DNA of 9,560 bases. Source: Rhizobiaceae bacterium (GTDB taxonomy: Bacteria > Pseudomonadota > Alphaproteobacteria > Rhizobiales > Rhizobiaceae). Both the position numbers and the translations under genes were made by a program. Location of the stretch: positions 1 to 9,560 of the forward strand of contig JAJFMR010000087.1 in assembly GCA_020696915.1 (NCBI GenBank), read 5' to 3'. This document shows positions 1 through 6,767 of the stretch, piece after piece; the first letter of the stretch is position 1; each line of letters begins with the position of its first letter. The notes under the pieces were generated by a model, which saw only the letters and a list, made by a program, of their open reading frames with translations, was not told the origin of the DNA and did not search any database.

Positions 1-921
1 CCGCTCGGCCCGCCCAAGACCTGGGAGGAGTACGCCCAGATCGCCCAGTTCATCACCGACCAGATGGCGCCGAACGTCTATGGAGCAGGCCATTTCCGCA
101 AGGCCGGAAGCCCGGGCAACCAGTTCGACTTCCTGCAGCAGTTCCGGGCGAACGGCGGCCAGCTGTTCGGCGACGACATGAAGGCGGGCCTCGTCTCGGA
201 CGCCGGCGTCAAGACGCTCCAGAACATGATCGCGGCGAACAAGGCCTCCATCCCCGGCAACGACGAGCTCGACGCCGTGTCCCTGTGGGCGGCGTTCCTG
301 ACCGGCAAGGTGGCGATGATCTACTCCTGGCCGCCTTCGGGACGCATGGCGGCGAACTACTCGCAGAGCGCGACGGCGATCAACTTCATCCCGCAGTCGC
401 AGATCTCCGGCAAGGTCGGCTATGCCGTCGTCCCGGGCAATCCGGAACATGCCACCGGCTACAACAAGGCGCTGTCGGCGGATTCGCCCAACGCCGAGGC
501 GGCCTACCTGTTCATGCAGTGGGCCTGCTCGCCGCCGGTGTCGCTGGCGCGCTGCATGCTGCCCTATGCGCTGCGCGACCCGTACCGCATCTCGCACTTC
601 AAGTCGGAGCTCTATGCCGGACTGTTCCCGAGCGCCAAGGAGTATCTCGCCAACCTCAACGCCTCGGCCAATGTCGGCCTGCTCGATCCGATCATGCCTG
701 GCGCGCAGGACTACTTCCTGAGCATCGACCGCATGTGCACGGCGGTGTGGGCGGGTGCCGATCCGAAGGCATCGCTGGAGACGGCAGCGGCCGAGTGGAA
801 CGAGACCACCGACCGGCTCGGCGCGGATTCACAAAAAGCCTTCTACACCGAGTTCCTGAAGCTGCCGGGGGCCACCGCCGACAACACGGTGGAGAAGCTC
901 GGCATGGCGGTGACGCTCTGA
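1..921 (+). CDS. ABC sugar transporter, periplasmic substrate-binding protein (5' truncated)
   Basis: The reading frame is open from the first base of the window to a TGA at 919-921, giving 306 visible residues; the N-terminus, including any signal peptide, lies upstream. The fragment starts with a proline-rich turn followed by TWEEYAQIAQ, the segment that in MalE/UgpB-type (family 1) binding proteins opens the helix after the first lobe. Further on are FLTGKVAMIYSW and GYAVVPGNP, matching the usual 'G+aAM' and 'P.P' segments of this family, then a long helical C-terminal lobe. By family it would capture a sugar or related solute in the periplasm and deliver it to the permeases encoded next. 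The substrate cannot be read from sequence. Three cysteines (in WACS, ARCM and RMCT) are seen, with no evident lipobox because the N-terminus is absent. It heads the MalEFGK-type gene order that follows. Confidence 0.88.
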   Translation, partial: PLGPPKTWEEYAQIAQFITDQMAPNVYGAGHFRKAGSPGNQFDFLQQFRANGGQLFGDDMKAGLVSDAGVKTLQNMIAANKASIPGNDELDAVSLWAAFLTGKVAMIYSWPPSGRMAANYSQSATAINFIPQSQISGKVGYAVVPGNPEHATGYNKALSADSPNAEAAYLFMQWACSPPVSLARCMLPYALRDPYRISHFKSELYAGLFPSAKEYLANLNASANVGLLDPIMPGAQDYFLSIDRMCTAVWAGADPKASLETAAAEWNETTDRLGADSQKAFYTEFLKLPGATADNTVEKLGMAVTL

Positions 922-930
922 ACCACTCCT

Positions 931-958
931 GTGACCGGCCAGTTCACTGGCCGGTCGC
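931..958 (+). promoter_or_regulatory. Perfect intercistronic stem-loop after the binding-protein gene
   Basis: GACCGGCCAG (933-942), loop TTCA (943-946) and CTGGCCGGTC (947-956) form a perfect 10-bp GC-rich hairpin, extendable by a T-G wobble and one G-C pair. It begins 11 bases after the binding-protein stop. No T-run follows (next bases are GCCCAAAC), so it is not a textbook intrinsic terminator. In other binding-protein ABC operons (known for malE-malF) hairpins at this position slow 3' decay or attenuate read-through, so the binding protein is made in excess over the membrane parts. That role here is inference. Confidence 0.6.
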
Positions 959-985
959 CCAAACTTCACCACGGGGTGCAGAGCG

Positions 986-1033
986 ATCGCATATGAAATC
1001 GGAGAAGTTCCCGATCTGCCTGTGAGATGCGAT
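986..1033 (+). other. Nested inverted repeats in the leader of the first permease gene
   Basis: ATCGCAT (986-992) is the exact reverse complement of ATGCGAT (1027-1033). Inside it, ATCGG (998-1002) pairs with CCGAT (1011-1015) around an 8-base loop. The two stems are separated by unequal internal loops of 5 and 11 bases, so the structure would be of modest stability. It could be an mRNA leader fold or an operator, or chance. I see no convincing -35/-10 pair or riboswitch-like core in the rest of the 922-1101 gap. Confidence 0.25.
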
Positions 1034-1085
1034 AGACCTGGGATGTCGGGCCTGCGCCCTGGACTTCGCGAAACGATGTGAATGC

Positions 1086-1090
1086 GAGGG
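1086..1090 (+). promoter_or_regulatory. Possible ribosome binding site deciding the first permease start
   Basis: GAGGG lies 11 bases before ATG 1102. The longer alternative start, GTG 1078, has no purine-rich site in front of it (preceding bases CGCGAAACGAT). The spacing is on the long side, so the choice of 1102 is a preference rather than a certainty. Confidence 0.4.
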
Positions 1091-1101
1091 ATTCTGGTCC
1101 G

Positions 1102-2043
1102 ATGGCGACCCCTCTCACCGTGAAGCGCATGCACAGCGCCGGCGCGCCGCCCCGGCTATCGCGCCTGGCCGCATGGTCGGAACGGCATTTCAAATGGCTG
1201 CTGGTGGCGCCGGCCGTGGTGCTTATCCTGGCCCTGTCGATCTACCCGCTGCTCTTCTCGCTGGTCGTTTCGTTCATCAATTACGATTTCCAGGTTCCAG
1301 GCCACGCATTCGTCGGCCTGAAGAATTTCGAGCGCGTCGTGTTCGATCCGGTGGCGCGCTGGTCGCTCGTACTTACGGCAGGCCTCTCCGGCGTGAGCGT
1401 CGCCATCGAATTCGTGCTCGGCCTGGCTGTCGCCCTCACCATGGTCCGCAACTTCCGGGGCCGCGGGCTGATCATGTCGGTGCTGATCGTGCCGCTGTTC
1501 ATCAGCCCGGTAATTGTCGGCCAGGCATGGACCCTGCTTCTGCAGCGCCCCTTCGGGCCGACAAACTACATCTTGAGCCAGCTTCTCGGACAGGAGGTGA
1601 CGATCGGCTGGATGACACAGAGCCCCTGGCTCTACGTGTCGCTCATCGTCGCGGACGTCTGGCAGTGGACGCCCTTCATGTTCGTCATCCTGCTTGCCGG
1701 GCTGACGGCGATTCCGCCGAATCTCTACGAGGCGGCCGAACTCGACGGGGTCAATTCCTGGCAGGCCTTCTGGGCGATCACCTTTCCGCACCTCGGGCCG
1801 ATGATGCTCCTGGCGCTGACCTTCCGGCTGCTCGACGCAATCCGCATGTTCGACACGATCTACATCATGACCGGCGGCGGGCCGGGCACGCAGACCTACA
1901 CGGCATCCTACTACCTCTACACGGTCGGCTTCACGCAGTTCCATCTGTCGCAGGCGACGGCAGGGAGCTGGCTGTTCCTGATCTTCACGGCGATCGTCGT
2001 CGCCATGCTGGTCCGTCGGCTCCTCAGAGCGGAGCCGGTCTGA
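1102..2043 (+). CDS. ABC sugar transporter, permease subunit (MalF/UgpA type)
   Basis: Inner-membrane subunit of a CUT1-type carbohydrate importer, 313 residues from ATG 1102 (a GTG at 1078 would add 8 residues). Hydrophobic segments suggest six transmembrane helices: about residues 32-54, 97-116, 122-144, 177-201, 232-246 and 289-306. The cytoplasmic EAA loop that docks on the ATPase is clear at residues 210-229 (EAAELDG followed by WQAFW and FP), with the invariant glycine at 216. The TGGGPGTQT segment (257-265) is characteristic of MalF/UgpA-like permeases. The protein has no large periplasmic P2 domain as in E. coli MalF, which is normal for UgpA-like members. Its stop codon overlaps the next permease start by one base, so the two are translationally coupled and should form a heterodimer. 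The family is certain; the substrate is unknown. Confidence 0.93.
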   Translation: MATPLTVKRMHSAGAPPRLSRLAAWSERHFKWLLVAPAVVLILALSIYPLLFSLVVSFINYDFQVPGHAFVGLKNFERVVFDPVARWSLVLTAGLSGVSVAIEFVLGLAVALTMVRNFRGRGLIMSVLIVPLFISPVIVGQAWTLLLQRPFGPTNYILSQLLGQEVTIGWMTQSPWLYVSLIVADVWQWTPFMFVILLAGLTAIPPNLYEAAELDGVNSWQAFWAITFPHLGPMMLLALTFRLLDAIRMFDTIYIMTGGGPGTQTYTASYYLYTVGFTQFHLSQATAGSWLFLIFTAIVVAMLVRRLLRAEPV

Positions 2044-2891
2044 TGTCCGCCATCCGTTCCGCACGCCGCCCGAAGGGCCGCTCGCTTCCGATCGGGCGCA
2101 TACTGCTGCTCGGCTTCTTCCTCGTCTTCGTGCTCCTGCCGCTCTACTGGATGTTCAACACGTCCATCAAGCCGAGCGACGACTACCTGGCGATCCCGCC
2201 CGTCTGGTTTCCCGCGCAGCCGACGCTGGTCCACTACGAGGCGGCTTTGTTCGCCTATCGCGGCCTGGAGGGGCTTATCAACAGCCTGATCATCTCGCTT
2301 GCGGCGACAATACTCTCGGCGCTGTTCGGCACGCTGATGGCGTACAGCCTGGCGCGCTACAACACCGGCGGCCAGCATCTTTCCTTCTGGGTGCTGTCGC
2401 AGCGCTTCCTGCCGCCGATCGGCATCGTGCTGCCCGTCTTCCTGATCTATCGCGGCATCGGCCTCTACGACACGCATGCAGGCATGATCATCGCCTATAC
2501 GGTCTTCACCCTGCCGGTGTCGGTTTGGATGATGTTCGCCTATTTCCGCCAGATGCCGAAATCGATGGAGGAGGCAGCCCTCGTCGACGGATGCACGCGC
2601 TGGCAGGCCTTCTGGTCGGTCGCCATGCCGCTCGCCGCGCCCGGCATCGTCGCTGCGGCAGTGTTCGCCTTCATCGCCTGCTGGACCGAGTTCTTCTTCG
2701 CGCTTGTCCTCACCAGCCGTTCCGCCTTCACGCTGCCCACGGTCTTTCGTGCCTTCATCGGCTTCCAGGGCGCGCAATATGGCGAGGCGGCCGCGCTGGC
2801 CATCGTTTCCCTCGTGCCGTCGATCGCGCTTGGCGTGCTCGCCCAGAAACATCTCGTGCGCGGGCTGACGCTCGGCGCCGTCCGCGGTTAG
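2043..2891 (+). CDS. ABC sugar transporter, permease subunit (MalG/UgpE type)
   Basis: Second inner-membrane permease, 282 residues, typical for MalG/UgpE-like proteins. The start ATG shares its A with the upstream TGA (TGATG), and GGAG at 2031-2034 sits 8 bases before it. A basic N-terminus is followed by the first helix (residues 18-38), then helices near 79-102, 113-136, 146-168, 199-222 and 247-267. The MFNTSIKP segment after helix 1 is a hallmark of this family. The EAA loop is at residues 177-196 (EAALVDG, WQAFW, MP), with glycine 183. It should pair with the preceding permease to form the translocation pore on the ATPase dimer. A 16-base stretch coding for WQAFW is identical in both permease genes (see findings). 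The next gene starts 11 bases downstream. Confidence 0.93.
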   Translation: MSAIRSARRPKGRSLPIGRILLLGFFLVFVLLPLYWMFNTSIKPSDDYLAIPPVWFPAQPTLVHYEAALFAYRGLEGLINSLIISLAATILSALFGTLMAYSLARYNTGGQHLSFWVLSQRFLPPIGIVLPVFLIYRGIGLYDTHAGMIIAYTVFTLPVSVWMMFAYFRQMPKSMEEAALVDGCTRWQAFWSVAMPLAAPGIVAAAVFAFIACWTEFFFALVLTSRSAFTLPTVFRAFIGFQGAQYGEAAALAIVSLVPSIALGVLAQKHLVRGLTLGAVRG

Positions 2892-2902
2892 GAACGACGG
2901 AA

Positions 2903-3997
2903 ATGGCCCACGTGAAGATCAACGGCCTGCGCAAGGACTATGGCGCCTTTGCTGCCGTGCGCGGCATCGACCTCGACATAAGGGATGGCGAGCTCACCGT
3001 GCTGGTCGGCCCATCGGGCTGCGGCAAGAGCACCCTGCTCAGGACCATCGCGGGCCTCGAAGAGGCATCCGGCGGGACGATCGAGATCGGCGGCGACGTC
3101 GTCAACGATGTCCGGCCGCGCGACAGGGACGTCGCGATGGTGTTCCAGGACTACGCGCTCTATCCGCACATGAGCGTGGCGAGAAATATCGGCTTCGGGC
3201 TGAAGGCGCGCAGGATGCCGAAAGCGGAGATCGACGGGCGCGTCGACGAGGCGGCGCGCATGCTCGGCATCACCCAGCTGCTCGACCGCTACCCGCGCCA
3301 GCTGTCGGGCGGCCAGCGGCAGCGCGTGGCGATCGGACGGGCGATCGTGCGCAATCCGCGCATCTTCCTGTTCGACGAGCCGCTCTCCAACCTCGATGCG
3401 CAGCTGCGCGACGAAATGCGCGGCGAGATCAAGCGGCTGCATCAGGACCTCGCGACGACGATGATCTATGTCACGCACGATCAGATCGAGGCCATGACGC
3501 TTGCCGACCGGATCGTCCTCATGCGCGACGGACTGATCGAACAGCAGGGCGCGCCGCTCGACCTGTTCGAGCGCCCGGCCTCGACCTTCGTTGCAGGCTT
3601 TCTCGGCTCCCCCAGGATGAACTTCCTGCCGGGCCATCTCGTGCGAACGGCGAGTTCCGACGCGATCCGTCTCGGCAGCAGCAGGATGCCGCTGCCAGCC
3701 GGCCGCAAGCTGCGCGACGCCGCGGATGGCCAGGCCGTGCTTCTCGGCCTTCGCCCCGAGCATCTGACCCGGGCTCACGGTGCCGCACCCCAACCCGGGC
3801 ATGTGCGCCATGACGCGACCATCGAGCTGATTCAGCCGACCGGCTCCCGCAGCTACGCCACGTTCAGCCTCGCCGGCACGGCGGTGATGGCCGAATTGCA
3901 GGCGCACGACGTGAGCCGGCCCGGCGAACATGTCCAGATCGACATCAACATGACGCGCGCCTCGGTATTCGACCTGCAGACCGAGCGGGCGCTTTGA
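2903..3997 (+). CDS. ABC sugar transporter, ATP-binding subunit (MalK/UgpC type, with TOBE domain)
   Basis: Cytoplasmic ATPase that powers the importer, 364 residues, the usual MalK/UgpC length. ATG 2903 is preceded by AGGA (2890-2893), which overlaps the permease stop codon. All nucleotide-binding motifs are intact: Walker A GPSGCGKST (36-44), Q-loop glutamine 82 in VFQDYALYPHM, signature LSGGQ (134-138), Walker B IFLFDE (154-159, catalytic Glu159), D-loop SNLD (162-165) and H-loop His192 in VTHDQIEAMT. FLGSPRMNFLPG (233-244) begins the C-terminal regulatory region. GLRPEHL (282-288) and the following beta-rich stretch belong to the TOBE/OB-fold domain. It likely forms a homodimer beneath the two permeases. 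Proteins of this kind are often auto-named UgpC or MsmK; that naming does not fix the substrate. Its stop codon overlaps the ribosome binding site of the next gene, which supports one operon. Confidence 0.95.
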   Translation: MAHVKINGLRKDYGAFAAVRGIDLDIRDGELTVLVGPSGCGKSTLLRTIAGLEEASGGTIEIGGDVVNDVRPRDRDVAMVFQDYALYPHMSVARNIGFGLKARRMPKAEIDGRVDEAARMLGITQLLDRYPRQLSGGQRQRVAIGRAIVRNPRIFLFDEPLSNLDAQLRDEMRGEIKRLHQDLATTMIYVTHDQIEAMTLADRIVLMRDGLIEQQGAPLDLFERPASTFVAGFLGSPRMNFLPGHLVRTASSDAIRLGSSRMPLPAGRKLRDAADGQAVLLGLRPEHLTRAHGAAPQPGHVRHDATIELIQPTGSRSYATFSLAGTAVMAELQAHDVSRPGEHVQIDINMTRASVFDLQTERAL

Positions 3998-4002
3998 AGG
4001 AG
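3997..4002 (+). promoter_or_regulatory. Ribosome binding site fixing the lactonase-like gene start
   Basis: AAGGAG lies 9 bases before ATG 4012 and begins on the last base of the ATPase stop codon. It rules in favour of ATG 4012 over the TTG at 3994, which is in frame but lies before this site and has none of its own. Confidence 0.75.
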
Positions 4003-4011
4003 AACGACCGG

Positions 4012-5967
4012 ATGGTTTCGCGCGCAGTCGCCCTGTTCGGCACCGACCAGACCGATCCGCCCATGCGTACGCTGCGCGCCGGTCCGCTGTCGGCCGAGTA
4101 CGACAACGGCGCGCTGCGCTACGTGCGTTTCGGCGGCCTCGAGGTGCTGCGCGCCATCGCCTTCCTGGTGCGCGACGAGAACTGGGGGACCTTTGCGCCA
4201 AAAATCGACAACCTTCGTCTGGAGGAAAACGCCCACGGGTTCTCGGCGACCTACCGGGGAACCTGCTCGGATGCGAGCCGCACCCTGGTCTACGAGGCCA
4301 GGATCAGCGGCAGCAGTGACGGGTCGCTATCGTTCGAAGTGGAGGCCGAACCCAGGACCGAGGTGCTGACCAACCGTACCGGCTTCATCGTCCTGCATCC
4401 CGTGGAGGGCGTTTCCGGCCATCCGGTCAGGGTGCTGCATGTCGACGGCGGGCAGGAGATTTCGACCTTTCCCGAAACCATCGATCCGCGATGCCCGTTC
4501 AAGGACATTCGGGCGCTATCGCACGAGATCGCGCCGGGCGTGACGGCGACCTGCACGATGCTGGGCGACGCTTTCGAAATGGAGGACCAGCGCAACTGGT
4601 CCGACGCATCCTACAAGACCTATGTGCGGCCGCTCACCCGGCCCTGGCCGTACACCTTGCCGAAAGGCGGCAAATTCTCGCAGTCGGTGACGCTGGCCAT
4701 ATCCGGCAAGCTGCCGGCAAGCGCCGGCGCGGTAGCCGACGGTCCGGTCGAGCTGGCGCTCGGCGGCGCGACCGGCACGATGCCGGCGATCGGTCTCGGC
4801 GTTCCGGCCGACGAGGCGGCGCATGCATTGGCGGCCGGTGATCTGACGAAGCGGCTGGGCGTGCAGTCGCTCATCTGCGAGATCGATCTGCGCAAGGGCC
4901 ATGGCCGTCCGGAAATGGAACACTACCGGGCGCTGTCCGATCTGACCGGCGCGGCCGTCACGCTCGAAATCATCACCAGGGGCACGCTCGATCCGGACGC
5001 CGAACTGTCGGCCGTGCAAAAAGCTGCGGCGGGCGCCGGCCTGGACCCCGCCGCCGTCACCGTGTTTCCGGCACAGGACATGGTCTCGGTCCAGCCGGAC
5101 GCGCCCTGGCCGGAAATGCCGAGCTTCGAGGAGACATACGCGGCGGCGCGAAGGGCGTTTCCGGGCGTGAAGGTCGGAGGCGGCATGGCCGCCTATTTCA
5201 CCGAGCTGAACCGCAAGCGTCCGCCCGCAACGGCACTCGATTTCGTGACCCACAGCACCTGCCCCAACGTGCATGCGGCCGACGACCGGTCGGTCATGGA
5301 AACCAACGAAGCGATACCCTTTCAGATCCTGTCGACACGGGCCTTCATGGGCGCCATGCCCTATCGCATCGGCCCGAGCCAGCTGGGTTGCCGGGAGAAC
5401 CCTTACGGAAAGTCCACGGCGCCGAATCCGGACAACGCCCGTGTCTGCCTGAGCAGACTGGATCCCCGCCAGCGCGGACTTTTCAACGCCGCCTGGATGA
5501 TCGCCTACGCGGCTGCATGCGCGCGCGGCGGTGTCGAAGCGGTCGCATTCGGCGCGCCGACCGGGCCGATGGGGCATATCCACCGCAAGCTCGACTCTGG
5601 GCAGCCCTGGTTCGACGACCAATCCGGGGCAATGGTCTATCCGGGCTTCCACGTGATTGCAGGCCTTGCCCGACTTGCGGGAGCTATGATGCTGGCGACC
5701 GAAGTTTCCGCGCGCGGCCGCATCGAGGCGATCGCGACCCGACAGGAAGGCGGCCTGGTGCTGTGGCTAGCCAATCTCACGCCGGATGTGGTCGAGGTGA
5801 ACCTTCCCGCGCAGATCGGGCCCGGTTCACGCATTGCCGTGCTCGACGCCGAGGCCTTCGAGCGCCTGACCACCCGGCCCGCCTGGCTCGAGACGGAGGG
5901 CCGCAACATCCATGAAGCCAGGATCCGTCTGGATGCTTATGCTGTCGCTCGAATCACGACTGGCTGA
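4012..5967 (+). CDS. Putative D-apionate lactonase-like protein (ApnL family)
   Basis: A 651-residue protein without signal peptide or membrane segments, so probably cytoplasmic. I recognise the overall pattern of the family that includes D-apionate lactonase (ApnL), which opens D-apionolactone to D-apionate in D-apiose breakdown; this comes from memory of the family, not from a search. Three parts are visible. A beta-rich N-terminal domain (about 1-235) carries NRTGFIVLHPVEG (121-133) and GDAFEMEDQRNWSDASYKTY (185-204). A middle alpha/beta region resembling a TIM barrel (about 255-560) carries FVTHSTCPNVHAADDRS (411-427) and GPSQLGCRENPYG (454-466). A C-terminal beta domain (about 565-651) has LVLWLANLTP (582-591), as in the terminal domains of many glycoside hydrolases. 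Catalytic residues are not assigned here. Position between the ABC importer and an SDR fits oxidation of a sugar to a lactone followed by hydrolysis. A related sugar-lactone or glycoside substrate is equally possible. Confidence 0.62.
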   Translation: MVSRAVALFGTDQTDPPMRTLRAGPLSAEYDNGALRYVRFGGLEVLRAIAFLVRDENWGTFAPKIDNLRLEENAHGFSATYRGTCSDASRTLVYEARISGSSDGSLSFEVEAEPRTEVLTNRTGFIVLHPVEGVSGHPVRVLHVDGGQEISTFPETIDPRCPFKDIRALSHEIAPGVTATCTMLGDAFEMEDQRNWSDASYKTYVRPLTRPWPYTLPKGGKFSQSVTLAISGKLPASAGAVADGPVELALGGATGTMPAIGLGVPADEAAHALAAGDLTKRLGVQSLICEIDLRKGHGRPEMEHYRALSDLTGAAVTLEIITRGTLDPDAELSAVQKAAAGAGLDPAAVTVFPAQDMVSVQPDAPWPEMPSFEETYAAARRAFPGVKVGGGMAAYFTELNRKRPPATALDFVTHSTCPNVHAADDRSVMETNEAIPFQILSTRAFMGAMPYRIGPSQLGCRENPYGKSTAPNPDNARVCLSRLDPRQRGLFNAAWMIAYAAACARGGVEAVAFGAPTGPMGHIHRKLDSGQPWFDDQSGAMVYPGFHVIAGLARLAGAMMLATEVSARGRIEAIATRQEGGLVLWLANLTPDVVEVNLPAQIGPGSRIAVLDAEAFERLTTRPAWLETEGRNIHEARIRLDAYAVARITTG

Positions 5968-5990
5968 AGGCGCAGCATCACGGCGAACAT

Positions 5991-5994
5991 GGAG
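5991..5994 (+). promoter_or_regulatory. Ribosome binding site deciding the SDR start
   Basis: GGAG is 6 bases before ATG 6001 and overlaps the first of three in-frame ATGs (5989, 5995, 6001). A start at 5989 would place this site inside the coding region and has only weak purine content upstream, so 6001 is preferred. Confidence 0.5.
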
Positions 5995-6000
5995 ATGACG

Positions 6001-6747
6001 ATGCGTTTTCCGGCACGGTTCGAGGGGCGTTCCGCGGTGGTGACCGGCGGAGCATCCGGCATCGGTCTTGCCGTTGCCGGTCGGCTGGCAGACGAAGGCG
6101 CGCGCGTCTCCGTCTGGGACCGCGACGCTAAACCCGTCGCCGCGGCGAAGACGTCGATCCCGGACCTGCATGCGGTGGTCCTCGACGTGACTGATCCGGC
6201 TGCCGTGCAGGCTGCCGCAGAAGACACGGCGTCAGCGCTGGGCGGCATCGACATACTGGTCACCAGTGCAGGCGTCACGGGCCCGAACCACACGACGTGG
6301 GAGTATCCCGCCGACGACTGGCGTCGAGTGATCGACATCAACGTCAACGGCGTATTCTACTGCAACAAGGCCGTGGTGCCCTGGATGCTGAAACGCAACT
6401 GGGGCCGCATCGTCAACATCGCCTCGATCGCCGGAAAGGAAGGCAACCCCAACGCCCCCGCCTACAGCACATCCAAGGCGGCCGTCATCGGCCTGACCAA
6501 GTCGCTCGGCAAGGAACTGGCCAAGACCGGCATCACCGCCAACTGCGTCACCCCGGCGGCGGTCAAGACGGCGATTTTCAACCAGATGACGGAAGAGCAC
6601 ATCCAATTCATGCTCTCCAAGATCCCGATGGCGCGCTTCGGCAAGGTCGAGGAAGTGGCGGCGCTGATCTGCTGGATTGCCTCGGAAGAATGCTCGTTCA
6701 CCACCGGCTCCGTCTTCGACGTTTCGGGCGGCCGTGCGACCTATTGA
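6001..6747 (+). CDS. Short-chain dehydrogenase/reductase, classical SDR (probable sugar or sugar-acid dehydrogenase)
   Basis: A 248-residue NAD(P)-dependent oxidoreductase, the usual length for classical SDRs (252 if it starts at ATG 5989). The cofactor loop TGGASGIG is at 15-22. Asp40 at the end of the second strand (VSVWD) is the position that normally favours NAD over NADP. The common NNAG motif is here TSAG (88-91). The catalytic set is complete: Asn114, Ser142, Tyr155 and Lys159 (YSTSK). The C-terminus is SGGRATY. It begins 33 bases after the lactonase-like gene and is probably co-transcribed. Such proteins are often labelled FabG-like 3-oxoacyl-ACP reductase, but in a sugar-import operon a sugar or deoxy-keto-sugar-acid dehydrogenase is more likely; homologues of this style occur in L-rhamnonate and L-fuconate pathways. 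It could supply the lactone for the neighbouring lactonase-like enzyme. Family certain, substrate inferred. Confidence 0.88.
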   Translation: MRFPARFEGRSAVVTGGASGIGLAVAGRLADEGARVSVWDRDAKPVAAAKTSIPDLHAVVLDVTDPAAVQAAAEDTASALGGIDILVTSAGVTGPNHTTWEYPADDWRRVIDINVNGVFYCNKAVVPWMLKRNWGRIVNIASIAGKEGNPNAPAYSTSKAAVIGLTKSLGKELAKTGITANCVTPAAVKTAIFNQMTEEHIQFMLSKIPMARFGKVEEVAALICWIASEECSFTTGSVFDVSGGRATY

Positions 6748-6767
6748 GGGAGCAGGAATCCGGTATC

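Noticed and set aside
933..956. Stem-loop as an intrinsic terminator
   Set aside because: The stem is perfect but is followed by GCCCAAAC with no T-run, and the downstream genes complete the same transporter, so full termination here is unlikely.
960..1000. Possible internal promoter (TTCACC with a TATGAA-like -10) before the first permease
   Set aside because: The boxes match poorly and are separated by about 21 bases, outside the normal spacer range.
285..1025. 246-codon + strand frame overlapping the end of the binding-protein gene and the following gap
   Set aside because: It lies out of frame within the binding-protein gene, gives Arg/Gly-rich sequence without family features and has no ribosome binding site; it is a shadow frame.
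2888..4201. 437-codon antisense open frame opposite the ATPase gene, and similar long antisense frames at 1156-2064, 1917-2852 and 4516-5652
   Set aside because: All lie opposite genes with intact family motifs. The translations are low-complexity Arg/His/Asp/Glu/Gln-rich, as expected from the reverse of GC-rich codons, and show no recognisable domain.
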